This document shows, in pieces, positions 1 through 6,677 of a stretch of DNA of 55,214 nucleotides. Made by a program: the position numbers and the translations under genes. Source of the stretch: Oscillospiraceae bacterium (GTDB taxonomy: Bacteria > Bacillota > Clostridia > Oscillospirales > Oscillospiraceae); contig JAFQGT010000007.1 of the NCBI GenBank assembly GCA_017415425.1, positions 1 to 55,214 of the forward strand. The letters are read 5' to 3'. The stretch's first letter is position 1; each line of letters opens with the position of its first letter. The notes beneath the pieces are model-generated. The model was not told where the DNA came from and searched no databases. It worked only from the letters and a program-made list of their open reading frames with translations.

Positions 1-66
1 CACATGGGTGACAGCGCCCACCAGCTTGCCGTCTTGAATAATCGGTGAGCCGGACACGCTGATGTC
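1..66 (-). pseudogene. 3' fragment of a second spoIVB (broken)
   Basis: Read on the minus strand, this stretch gives DISVSGSPIIQDGKLVGAVT followed by HV. That is the catalytic-serine region of SpoIVB (S55 peptidase) and matches the intact SpoIVB at 1263-2231 around its MSGSPIIQDGKLIGAVTHV segment, though the DNA is clearly diverged. Upstream (to the right) the frame carries unrelated codons and then a TAG at 97-99, so the N-terminal PDZ and catalytic-His part is missing. The C-terminus runs off the left edge. This is best read as a truncated paralogue or a recombination remnant; whether more of it lies to the left cannot be seen. Confidence 0.75.
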
Positions 67-291
67 AAGTAAAGGACAAAAGAATTTTGTGTTTTTCTAC
101 GGTTTTTATGCGTTTTTACGGGTAAAAAGCGGGTTTTGACACACCCCAACAAGAATCCCTAAGTTGACATAGATGAAATGTCGAAAATACCGTATTTTAA
201 GACTTCTCGCATTTTCGACAAATTCTGATATTTGCCGGACCGTCGGTTTTTCTTTCCCAATGACCTCAATCTCTAAACAACCAAGAGCGGG
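67..291. other. AT-rich non-coding junction
   Basis: Between the broken spoIVB fragment and the toxin promoter there is no convincing gene. A 65-codon minus-strand frame (106-303) has no recognisable domain and no good ribosome binding site. The base composition is AT-richer than the surrounding chromosome, matching the toxin cassette that follows, which suggests the imported segment begins at about position 67. Confidence 0.4.
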
Positions 292-325
292 TGTACTTGA
301 CAAAGTACAAATTACGTCATATAAT
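292..325 (+). promoter_or_regulatory. Consensus promoter with overlapping TGTACTT-N4-AAGTACA operator
   Basis: TTGACA (297-302), a 17-bp spacer and TATAAT (320-325) form a perfect consensus SigA promoter for the MuF-barnase gene. A 7-4-7 inverted repeat, TGTACTT-GACA-AAGTACA (292-309), overlaps the -35, so a bound protein would occlude RNA polymerase. The same operator recurs at 5760-5777 and, with one changed base, at 5845-5862. The 4-nt spacing recalls Gram-positive LexA boxes, but the bases differ and the regulator is unknown. Confidence 0.8.
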
Positions 326-367
326 CATAGAACAAACGTTTGTAATTAGAATATAAGGAGAGATGAA

Positions 368-919
368 ATGATAGAAGATTTAGTTTATGCAATTAAAAGC
401 AGGTCAGGCTTTGGATCCAAAAGCAATAAATGGAAACATTGGAAAGCAACATTGGACTTGAAAACCTGTTATGAATGCCGTACAATACACGGTAAGATTT
501 ATTCAATCTATGAGCCAGTTTCCCCTATGCCGCCATTGCATTGGTGTTGCCGTTGTGAAATCACCCCGATGAATGCGTTTAATGCCGAGGATTGTACTAA
601 GCAAGGCGTAAATGGAGCACCCTATCTACTGAAAAACTATGGGCTTTTGCCAGAGTATTATATTACAGGGACTGAATTGCAATCATTAGGTTGGAAATGG
701 GGAAAAGCACCCAGCAAGTATGCACCCGGAAAGATGGCGATGATGGGCATATATCGCAACGATAATGGCCACTTGCCTTCAGCTCCGGGTAGAGTTTGGT
801 ACGAAGCCGATATTAACTACATGCACGGTAGACGAAACGCACAACGGGTATTGTGGTCAAACGATGGTCTTGTTTTTGTGACATACGACCACTATCAAAC
901 ATTTGTTGAAGTTGTTTAA
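368..919 (+). CDS. MuF-like phage head domain fused to barnase-type RNase toxin
   Basis: The protein has 183 aa. Residues 20-70 carry the Cys/His pattern of the C-terminal part of MuF phage minor head proteins (C34, C37, H58, C60, C61, C63). Residues 80-183 align by eye with barnase: LPEYYIT, a Trp-containing linker, EADINY, RRNAQR and DHYQTF. The barnase catalytic set is intact: Glu146 (barnase E73), Arg156 and Arg160 (R83, R87), and His175 (H102). MuF domains fused to toxins are known from temperate phages as polymorphic toxins. This one is short and lacks most of the MuF domain, so it may be a detached toxin module. A ribosome binding site (AAGGAG) lies 8 bases before the ATG. The barstar gene follows 12 bp downstream. 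Inferred activity is cytotoxic single-strand RNA cleavage. Confidence 0.88.
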   Translation: MIEDLVYAIKSRSGFGSKSNKWKHWKATLDLKTCYECRTIHGKIYSIYEPVSPMPPLHWCCRCEITPMNAFNAEDCTKQGVNGAPYLLKNYGLLPEYYITGTELQSLGWKWGKAPSKYAPGKMAMMGIYRNDNGHLPSAPGRVWYEADINYMHGRRNAQRVLWSNDGLVFVTYDHYQTFVEVV

Positions 920-931
920 GGAGAACATATA

Positions 932-1225
932 ATGGATCAATATAACGAAATCATACTGGATTTGACCGGATGCCGTTATTTAGGCGAAATTCATCAGCGC
1001 ATTAAAAAAACCTTTTCTTTTCCCGATTATTACGGGGAAACCTGGGACGCATTCTTGGATGCGTTTCGTACTGTAGGCGTTCCTGATAAGATTATTATCA
1101 GAGGAGAACACGATATTCCTAAAGAATTGATACCGCAAGTTGACAGAATGCATAATACCTTAGATTATATGCGTACTGAATTGTCTGCCTTTGGACAAGT
1201 CTTTTCTTATGAAATAATAGATTGA
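932..1225 (+). CDS. Barstar-family RNase inhibitor (immunity protein)
   Basis: The protein has 97 aa. The core FPDYYGETWDAFLDAF is the barstar binding helix; Asp39 and Asp43 correspond to barstar D35 and D39, which plug the barnase active site, and the preceding Tyr pair is conserved. The gene sits 12 bp after the barnase-like toxin with its own AAGGAG site, and would be co-transcribed from the promoter at 297-325. The family forms very tight 1:1 complexes with barnase in the cytoplasm. Low GC, like the toxin, points to joint acquisition. Assignment is firm because toxin and inhibitor are adjacent and both keep their key residues. Confidence 0.92.
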   Translation: MDQYNEIILDLTGCRYLGEIHQRIKKTFSFPDYYGETWDAFLDAFRTVGVPDKIIIRGEHDIPKELIPQVDRMHNTLDYMRTELSAFGQVFSYEIID

Positions 1226-1229
1226 TCTT

Positions 1230-1263
1230 ATTCCCCCTTTGGTACTCCAAAGGGGGAATGTTT
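1230..1263. terminator. Bidirectional intrinsic terminator
   Basis: A 13-bp perfect stem, ATTCCCCCTTTGG / CCAAAGGGGGAAT, with loop TACT is followed by TTTT on the plus strand and preceded by AAT-rich sequence. It lies between the converging barstar and spoIVB genes and can serve both. Confidence 0.85.
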
Positions 1264-2231
1264 TACGCTGCTGCGTCTAACATATTTTCGATGAAGATGC
1301 CGTAACCGGTAGTCGGATCGTTAACGAGGACATGGGTCACTGCCCCGATGAGTTTGCCGTCCTGGATAATCGGGCTGCCGCTCATACCCTGTACGATGCC
1401 ACCGGTGGCTTCCAGAAGTGCCGGATCGGTGACCCGCAGCAGCAGGTTTCGCCCACTGGTAGTCGCTTTCGGATAAACTTTCAGAATCTCCACAGAATAT
1501 TCCTGTACCTGATCTCCGGACACCACGCTGCGAATGAATGCTTCACCGGTACGGATCTGATCGGCAGTACCCACCGGAAGGGGTTCACCTTCGAAACCGA
1601 TCTTCGATGTGCCGAACACACCCCGACCGGAGTTTTTATAAAGTGTGCCTATGGGATCTGCTTCCTTTAGCACTCCCAGCAGCTGACCGGGATTTCCGGA
1701 AGTGCCCTTTTTTACAGAGAGGATCGATGCCCGATAGGCACTGCCCCGGGTCATATGCAGCAATTCCCCGGAAGAGTTGTTAACACCGTGACCCAACGTG
1801 CCGAAATTACCGCTTTCCGGGTCATACCAGGTGACTGTACCCACACCGGTGATGCCTTGCTTAAGAAAAACTCCCAATTTCGGGCCTGCCTGTGTGATTT
1901 GCGGGGAGAGGTGCAGCTGCAGCTGCTTGCCGTTTCGGATTACGGTCAGCTCTATAGTGCCGTGAGAGGAGTTCAGTGCCTTGCGCACATCCGTAGCGGT
2001 ATGAATCTCTTTTCCGTCAATGGCGGTGATGCAGTCACCTACCTGCAGTCCTGCCGCCCGGGTGTCCGCCCCCAAGGAATCATCAAAAGCCGCTACAGTT
2101 ACCTGATCATTGTGCAGCTCCAGACCCACTACCTGACCTGCCGGGATCAGGAACCGGGCGGCGATGGCGGATTGGGTCAGAACCACAACACATAATAATA
2201 AGGTGGCTGCGCGGGAAATCAATTTTTTCAT
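1263..2231 (-). CDS. spoIVB: SpoIVB sporulation serine peptidase (S55)
   Basis: The protein has 322 aa: an N-terminal signal/anchor helix (about 5-25), a PDZ domain (about 33-105) and an S55 peptidase domain. The likely triad is His148 (in FGTLGHGV), Asp269 (in RVTDP) and Ser284 (in GMSGSP); the 15-residue Asp-Ser spacing equals that of B. subtilis SpoIVB. In Bacillus the enzyme is secreted from the forespore and cleaves SpoIVFA to trigger mother-cell SigK processing. At 322 aa it is shorter than the Bacillus protein (about 425 aa), mainly at the N-terminus. The start is supported by GGAGGG 9 bases upstream. Usually spo0A lies downstream; here a foreign toxin cassette does. Confidence 0.92.
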   Translation of the reverse strand: MKKLISRAATLLLCVVVLTQSAIAARFLIPAGQVVGLELHNDQVTVAAFDDSLGADTRAAGLQVGDCITAIDGKEIHTATDVRKALNSSHGTIELTVIRNGKQLQLHLSPQITQAGPKLGVFLKQGITGVGTVTWYDPESGNFGTLGHGVNNSSGELLHMTRGSAYRASILSVKKGTSGNPGQLLGVLKEADPIGTLYKNSGRGVFGTSKIGFEGEPLPVGTADQIRTGEAFIRSVVSGDQVQEYSVEILKVYPKATTSGRNLLLRVTDPALLEATGGIVQGMSGSPIIQDGKLIGAVTHVLVNDPTTGYGIFIENMLDAAA

Positions 2232-2331
2232 ATTTCAGCCCTCCATTTTGTTTGCACGGTTAATATTCCTCACTTGCTGGTCAATAACCCAAGCAAAAGT
2301 CGAAAAAATAGGAAGAAACAGGAAGTTTTCA

Positions 2332-2360
2332 TTGAGAATACGCAAAAAATCGGGTAGAAT
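2332..2360 (+). promoter_or_regulatory. Promoter of the GAF/msrC gene
   Basis: TTGAGA (2332-2337), 17-bp spacer, TAGAAT (2355-2360): one mismatch to consensus in each box. It lies 24 bp before the start codon and after the divergent spoIVB start. Confidence 0.65.
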
Positions 2361-2384
2361 GGAAACAGAACGGGAGGGGAAACT

Positions 2385-2828
2385 ATGGATTACTATTTTT
2401 TGTGTAAGCAGCTGGAAGAACTGACGGCGGGTGTGATGCACCCCATAGCCAATCTGGCCAACGCATCGGCGCTGCTATGGCAGGAACTAGACAGGATCAA
2501 CTGGGCAGGTTTCTATCTTATGGAGCAGGGGAAATTGGTTTTGGGCCCGTTTCAGGGAAAGCCGGCCTGTATCGAGATTCCCGTAGGAAAGGGAGTTTGC
2601 GGAACGGCGGTGGCGGAAAATACCACCCAACTGGTGGCGAACGTGCATCAATTTCCGGGGCACATCGCCTGCGACTGCGCCTCCAATTCAGAGATCGTTG
2701 TGCCTATCCGAAAGGACGGACAGATCGTCGGCGTAATGGACATTGACAGTCCGGTTTTAGGCCGTTTTACGCAAGAGGATCAAGTGGGTCTGGAGGCCTT
2801 TGTGAAGGTTCTGGAGCAGGTATTGTAA
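2385..2828 (+). CDS. msrC: Free methionine-(R)-sulfoxide reductase (GAF domain)
   Basis: This 147-aa single GAF domain has the cysteine arrangement of fRMsr/MsrC: Cys62, Cys72 and Cys96, with the same 10- and 24-residue spacings as E. coli MsrC, plus the motifs GVCGTA, HIACD and SNSEIVVP. It reduces free methionine-R-sulfoxide in the cytoplasm, using thioredoxin for recycling. An additional Cys98 follows Cys96. Strong GGAGGGG site before ATG. It appears monocistronic, with its own promoter. Full family length and complete motifs make this secure. Confidence 0.93.
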   Translation: MDYYFLCKQLEELTAGVMHPIANLANASALLWQELDRINWAGFYLMEQGKLVLGPFQGKPACIEIPVGKGVCGTAVAENTTQLVANVHQFPGHIACDCASNSEIVVPIRKDGQIVGVMDIDSPVLGRFTQEDQVGLEAFVKVLEQVL

Positions 2829-2873
2829 GACGCAGATTGGGATAATTGGGTTTTTTGGTTGTTTGCCGTATTT

Positions 2874-2907
2874 ACCTATTGACAATATAGGTTAAAGATG
2901 CTATATT
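2874..2907 (+). promoter_or_regulatory. nifS promoter with palindromic operator over the -35
   Basis: TTGACA (2879-2884), 17-bp spacer, TATATT (2902-2907). A perfect inverted repeat ACCTAT-N7-ATAGGT (2874-2892) is centred on the -35. The last gene of the operon encodes an Rrf2/IscR-type regulator, so autoregulation by that protein at this palindrome is a reasonable inference. Confidence 0.75.
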
Positions 2908-2949
2908 ACCCACAAGATAACTAGGTAAATGTTTCCGGAGGAATACACA

Positions 2950-4137
2950 ATGCAAGTTTATGCTGATAACGCAGCCACAACCAAAATCAGCGCGCACGCC
3001 CTTCAGGCGATGATGCCCTGTTTTGAAATCTATTACGGCAACCCATCCAGTCTCCACACCGTGGGCCAAGAGGCTAAGGAAGTGCTGGAACAGGCCAGAG
3101 AAACCGTAGCCAAATGTCTGGGCTGCCAGCCCAGAGAGATCTATTTCACTTCCGGCGGCAGCGAGGCGGACAATCAAGCCATTCGTTCTGCAGCCTTCTA
3201 CGGCGCCCGGAAGGGGAAGAAGCACATCATTTCCACCGCCTTTGAGCATCACGCAGTGCTGCATACCTTGAACGCTCTGGAAAAAGAGGGGTTCGAAGTC
3301 ACATTGCTGGATGTGAAAGAAGGTCACAACATCACCGCCCAGCAGGTAAAGGATGCCATCCGTGAGGATACCTGCCTTGTCACCTGTATGTACGCCAACA
3401 ATGAGATCGGCTCTGTTCTTCCCATTGCCCAGATCGGCGCAGTGTGCAAGGAGGCGGGCGTGCCCTTCCACACCGATGCGGTGCAGGCGGTGGGACATTT
3501 GCAAATTGATGTAAAAGAACAAAACATTGATATGCTTAGCCTGTCCGGTCACAAGTTTCACGGTCCTAAGGGCGTGGGCGCTTTGTATGTTCGCCGGGGA
3601 ATCCCTCTGGTGAATGTGATCGAGGGCGGCGCTCAGGAGCGGGGCAAGCGGGGCGGCACGGAAAATCTGCCTGCCATCGTGGGTATGGCTGCCGCTTTGG
3701 AAGATGCCTGTGCCAATATGGACGCCAATAACGCCAAGGTGATCGCCCTGCGGGACAAGCTGATCGCCGGTATTTCCCAGATCCCCCATTGTGATCTCAA
3801 CGGTGACCGGGCAAACCGGCTGCCGGGTAATGTGAGCTTCTGCTTTGAAGGTATCGAGGGCGAAAGCTTGTTGCTGCTTTTGGATGCCCAGGGCATCAGC
3901 GCCTCTTCCGGCTCGGCCTGCACATCCGGCTCTTTAGATCCCAGCCACGTGCTACTAGCCATCGGCCGGGTACACGATGTGGCTCACGGCTCTTTGCGGC
4001 TGTCCTTGTGCCACGAAAACACCGAAGAGGAAATCGATCATATTCTTACCGTTGTTCCCCAAGTAGTGGAGCTGCTGCGGAATATGAGTCCCGTGTGGCG
4101 GGATCTGCAGACCGGTAAAAGAGAATATATTCTGTAA
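2950..4137 (+). CDS. nifS: Cysteine desulfurase, NifS/IscS type
   Basis: The protein has 395 aa. The start ATG is chosen at 2950 because CCGGAGGA lies just upstream and the family begins with MxVYxDNAATT; an in-frame ATG at 2929 lacks a site. The PLP lysine is Lys202 (SGHKFHGPKG) and the persulfide cysteine is Cys324 (SSGSACTSG). It converts cysteine to alanine and passes sulfur to the NifU scaffold encoded 18 bp downstream. With nifU and the Rrf2 gene it forms a compact Fe-S biogenesis operon. Family length is normal. Confidence 0.95.
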   Translation: MQVYADNAATTKISAHALQAMMPCFEIYYGNPSSLHTVGQEAKEVLEQARETVAKCLGCQPREIYFTSGGSEADNQAIRSAAFYGARKGKKHIISTAFEHHAVLHTLNALEKEGFEVTLLDVKEGHNITAQQVKDAIREDTCLVTCMYANNEIGSVLPIAQIGAVCKEAGVPFHTDAVQAVGHLQIDVKEQNIDMLSLSGHKFHGPKGVGALYVRRGIPLVNVIEGGAQERGKRGGTENLPAIVGMAAALEDACANMDANNAKVIALRDKLIAGISQIPHCDLNGDRANRLPGNVSFCFEGIEGESLLLLLDAQGISASSGSACTSGSLDPSHVLLAIGRVHDVAHGSLRLSLCHENTEEEIDHILTVVPQVVELLRNMSPVWRDLQTGKREYIL

Positions 4138-4155
4138 ATTAAGGAGAATCCAACT

Positions 4156-4587
4156 ATGGCACTGTATTCTGAAGTTGTTATGGACCATTTTACCCATCCC
4201 CGGAATGTGGGCTGCATTGAAAATGCAGACGGCATCGGCGAGGTGGGCAACGCCAAGTGCGGCGATATTATGAAGATCTACCTGAAAATAGAGGGCGATA
4301 TCATTGCAGATGTAAAGTTTGAAACTTTCGGCTGCGGCTCTGCCATCGCATCCTCCTCTATGGCTACGGAGATGATCAAAGGCAAGCCTATCTCCGAGGC
4401 ACTAAAGCTGACCAACGACGCTGTGGCGGAAGCACTTCACGGTCTGCCTGCCCACAAGCTCCACTGCTCCGTTCTGGCGGAGGAGGCCATCAAGTCCGCT
4501 CTGAAGGACTACTATGACAAAAACGGCATCGAATACGATCACAGCCAATTTCCCGACTGTGCCCATTGTGCCCACTGTCACGAATAA
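4156..4587 (+). CDS. nifU: Fe-S scaffold protein NifU/IscU-like
   Basis: About 143 aa, a single IscU/NifU-N domain with the three scaffold cysteines Cys35 (AKCGD), Cys60 (FGCGSAI) and Cys103 (HCSVLAEEA). It assembles [2Fe-2S]/[4Fe-4S] clusters from sulfur delivered by NifS. The C-terminus carries an extra Cys/His tail, DCAHCAHCHE, which short IscU proteins do not normally have and which could bind a metal or cluster. AAGGAG site precedes ATG. Confidence 0.93.
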   Translation: MALYSEVVMDHFTHPRNVGCIENADGIGEVGNAKCGDIMKIYLKIEGDIIADVKFETFGCGSAIASSSMATEMIKGKPISEALKLTNDAVAEALHGLPAHKLHCSVLAEEAIKSALKDYYDKNGIEYDHSQFPDCAHCAHCHE

Positions 4588-4590
4588 GCT

Positions 4591-5004
4591 ATGATTGTAT
4601 CGACCAAAGGACGCTATGCCCTGCGTGTGATGGTGCATTTCGCCATAAAGGGTACAGAGGAGTACATTCCTTTGAAAGAGATTGCCGAATCGGAACAGAT
4701 CAGCCAGAAGTATCTGGAGTCCATTATGGCGGTGCTGTCCAAGGCGGGATTTGTGGATGCGGTCCACGGCAAAGGCGGCGGCTACCGGCTCAACCGGAAA
4801 CCGGAGGAGTATACCGTGGGCAGTATTTTGAAGCTGACAGAGGGAAGCCTTTCCGCGGTATCCTGCACCACGCAAGGCCCGGCGGCCTGTTCCCGTTCCA
4901 CCTGCTGCCAGACCAAACCTATGTGGGACAAACTGGACAGGATGATCGACTCTTTTTTTGAGGGGATCACTCTGGCAGATCTGCTGAAAGAAACTAAGAT
5001 TTAA
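4591..5004 (+). CDS. Rrf2-family regulator, IscR-like
   Basis: The protein has 137 aa: an N-terminal winged helix (MIVSTKGRYALRVM start typical of the family, about 1-85) and three cluster-ligand cysteines at 92, 100 and 105/106, close to the IscR spacing (92, 98, 104). It is expected to sense Fe-S status through a bound cluster and to repress the operon. The gene follows nifU by 3 bp with no strong site of its own, so translational coupling is likely. Being last in the operon rather than first is a less common order. A CymR-like role cannot be excluded, but the cysteines favour IscR type. Confidence 0.9.
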   Translation: MIVSTKGRYALRVMVHFAIKGTEEYIPLKEIAESEQISQKYLESIMAVLSKAGFVDAVHGKGGGYRLNRKPEEYTVGSILKLTEGSLSAVSCTTQGPAACSRSTCCQTKPMWDKLDRMIDSFFEGITLADLLKETKI

Positions 5005-5024
5005 TTTGATTGTGAGGAACAGTT

Positions 5025-5675
5025 ATGGCTATTTTATCTCCGTCGATTCTCTCCTGCGACTATATGAATATGGAGCGGGATTTTACCGAATGCAAAAATA
5101 TGGGCGTCAAGTGGCTTCACGTGGATGTGATGGACGGTATTTTTGTGCCCAATATCACCTTTGGTATGGGCCTTGTGAAGTCTATGCGAAAGGTCACGGA
5201 TCTGGTGCTGGATGTGCATCTGATGATCGACCGCCCCCTGCGGTATGTGGAGCAGTTCTGTGCCAACGGCGCGGACTATTTGACCATCCACGTGGAGGCC
5301 GATACCCCGGAAAATACCCGGGAAGCTTTGCTGAAGATCCGTCAGTTGGGCGTAAAACCTGGTATTGTTGTAAAACCCAAGACTCCTGCTGAGGCCATTA
5401 AAGAGTACTTACCGCTGGTGGATATGGTGCTGGTGATGACCGTAGAGCCGGGCTTTGGCGGTCAAAAATTTATGTCTGATATGATGCCAAAGCTGAAGCA
5501 GTTGCGAACGATGCTGGATGAAGTCAACCCCGCTTGCTATCTGGAGGTAGACGGCGGCGTGGATCTGAACACTGTGGTCACCTGCAAGGAAAACGGTGCA
5601 GATGTACTGGTGGCTGGTTCTGCGTACTTTGGTTCCTCCGACAAGGCCGCCTTCACAAAGGCAATGGAGGCGTAA
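5025..5675 (+). CDS. rpe: Ribulose-phosphate 3-epimerase
   Basis: The protein has 216 aa, a complete TIM barrel with the family motifs LSPSILSCDY, HVDVMDGIFVPN, HLMI, VEPGFGGQKF and EVDGGV; the Asp/His metal and catalytic residues in these motifs are present. It interconverts ribulose-5-phosphate and xylulose-5-phosphate in the pentose phosphate pathway. It lies 20 bp after the Rrf2 gene and is followed by a strong terminator, so it may be the last gene of the nifS operon by read-through. Start ATG has a GAGGAA site. Confidence 0.96.
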   Translation: MAILSPSILSCDYMNMERDFTECKNMGVKWLHVDVMDGIFVPNITFGMGLVKSMRKVTDLVLDVHLMIDRPLRYVEQFCANGADYLTIHVEADTPENTREALLKIRQLGVKPGIVVKPKTPAEAIKEYLPLVDMVLVMTVEPGFGGQKFMSDMMPKLKQLRTMLDEVNPACYLEVDGGVDLNTVVTCKENGADVLVAGSAYFGSSDKAAFTKAMEA

Positions 5676-5687
5676 TCCCGTTCTTTC

Positions 5688-5724
5688 AAAACCCCGCGTG
5701 TCCGACAGGACCCGCGGGGTTTGT
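5688..5724 (+). terminator. Intrinsic terminator after rpe
   Basis: Stem AAACCCCGCG / CGCGGGGTTT (interrupted by one base) with a loop of about 12 nt, followed by T-rich TTTGTGCTGTTTTT. It ends the nifS-rpe transcription unit. Confidence 0.8.
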
Positions 5725-5759
5725 GCTGTTTTTGGGGAAATATTACAATCCTCTTGCCT

Positions 5760-5862
5760 TGTACTTGTGCAAGTACACAAATACAAGGTTTGACCTTGGG
5801 AAATTCTTGACAAGTACTGAAACAAGTACTAATATGAAGCTACAAGTACTTGTTCAAGTACA
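5760..5862 (+). promoter_or_regulatory. Multi-operator promoter of the phage-like cassette
   Basis: Operator A: TGTACTT-GTGC-AAGTACA (5760-5777). Promoter TTGACA (5807-5812), 17 bp, TAATAT (5830-5835), overlaid by two direct CAAGTACT half-sites (5811-5818 and 5823-5830). Operator B: AGTACTT-GTTC-AAGTACA (5845-5862), immediately before the ribosome binding site; ACAAGTACTTGT at 5842-5853 is also a perfect palindrome. Six AAGTAC/GTACTT half-sites in about 100 bp strongly imply a dedicated repressor. Operator A matches the one at the barnase promoter (292-309). Confidence 0.82.
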
Positions 5863-5875
5863 AAAGGAGGTAACG

Positions 5876-6052
5876 ATGGATATAATCTATTTGCGATCCT
5901 CCAACCGTCGGCCGGTACGGCTGAGAGCGGTGCTCTGGTCAGAAGATGACCGGGGCGCCATTCCTGCCGGTTGGTGCGAGGGTTGCGGAAAAGAGGTATA
6001 TGAGGAAGGCGGTCTGCGATGCCGCCGGTGTGAAAGGGAGGATGAAAAATGA
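5876..6052 (+). CDS. 58-aa zinc-ribbon-like small protein
   Basis: Start ATG at 5876 has a near-perfect AAAGGAGG site. The protein has a basic N-terminal half and a Cys quartet WCEGCGK...LRCRRC in the C-terminal half, typical of a zinc ribbon. Its stop overlaps the next start (ATGA). No known function; small Zn-ribbon proteins of this kind are common in prophages. Its place first in an operator-controlled cassette with a phage-type regulator suggests a regulatory or accessory role. Confidence 0.7.
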   Translation: MDIIYLRSSNRRPVRLRAVLWSEDDRGAIPAGWCEGCGKEVYEEGGLRCRRCEREDEK

Positions 6053-6207
6053 GAGATTGTAAGCAAAGTCCTTGTTTGACCTGTGTGCGAGTAGACAACC
6101 CCGATGCTTGTGAGAACAAGACCTGTAAGGAATGGAAACGGTGGTTTTTGGGTCGGTGGGAGCTGATCCACAGGTACGCAAACACACAGCAGAATCGAAA
6201 CAGCTGA
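6049..6207 (+). CDS. 52-aa Cys-rich phage-type small protein
   Basis: Starts at the ATGA overlap with the 58-aa gene. It contains CKQSPCLTC, then DACENKTCKEWKRWF, i.e. five cysteines in the first 26 residues followed by an aromatic/basic helix. From memory, this CENKxCKxWxxWF pattern recurs in small proteins of Clostridia prophages; no function is established. Probably translationally coupled to the gene before it and functionally tied to the 145-aa regulator that follows. Confidence 0.7.
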   Translation: MRDCKQSPCLTCVRVDNPDACENKTCKEWKRWFLGRWELIHRYANTQQNRNS

Positions 6208-6222
6208 TGGGGGAGCGGCGTT

Positions 6223-6660
6223 ATGAAATGGAGAAATGAAGCGATGGAGAAGCTGCGGCAGTATGATGCCATGCGACACGCCCTACGGAATATTCCGGAG
6301 GAAATCAGCAGACTCAAAATGGATGCCCGTAATTTGCGAAGTGCCTTTATGGAAAACACCCCTGTCCGCGGTGGCGCAAGCCGCAGGGAAGATGCGCTGA
6401 TCAACAATTTGGCGGAGCGCCAGGAACTGGAATGGACACTGCAGCAGGTGAAACGGTGGCTGCAGGTGACGGAAAGAGGATTGAGCGCGCTGCCGGAAGA
6501 TGAGCGGCTGGTGCTGCAAAGAATGTACATATACCCGGAACAGGGTGCCACAGAGCGTCTGTGCGCAGAATTGGGATTGGAACAATCCTCGGTGTACCGG
6601 AAACGGGATCAGGCGCTGTACCGGTTCACAACTGCTCTGTATGGTCTGCAGGAATCGTAA
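6223..6660 (+). CDS. ArpU/RinA-like phage transcriptional regulator
   Basis: The protein has 145 aa. The N-terminal two thirds are predicted helical and charged. The C-terminus (about 90-140, LPEDERLVLQRMY ... LGLEQSSVYRKRDQAL) is a sigma-70 region-4-like helix-turn-helix, as in the ArpU, RinA and DUF1492 late-gene activators of Gram-positive phages. It is the last gene of a three-gene unit driven by the multi-operator promoter at 5760-5862. No phage structural genes are adjacent, so this is an orphan or domesticated cassette. Target genes are not evident in the window. Confidence 0.75.
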   Translation: MKWRNEAMEKLRQYDAMRHALRNIPEEISRLKMDARNLRSAFMENTPVRGGASRREDALINNLAERQELEWTLQQVKRWLQVTERGLSALPEDERLVLQRMYIYPEQGATERLCAELGLEQSSVYRKRDQALYRFTTALYGLQES

Positions 6661-6677
6661 AAAATTAGAAGAGAATA

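Noticed and set aside
106-303. 65-codon minus-strand open frame near the left end
   Set aside because: No ribosome binding site, no recognised domain, and it overlaps the toxin promoter/operator.
1263-2231. Reading spoIVB as a general HtrA-type protease
   Set aside because: PDZ is N-terminal to the protease part and the GHG...GMSGSP motifs are those of the S55 SpoIVB family.
2872-3789. Long 305-codon minus-strand frame across nifS
   Set aside because: Shadow of nifS, rich in His/Gly/Leu as expected from antisense of a GC-biased gene; no family match.
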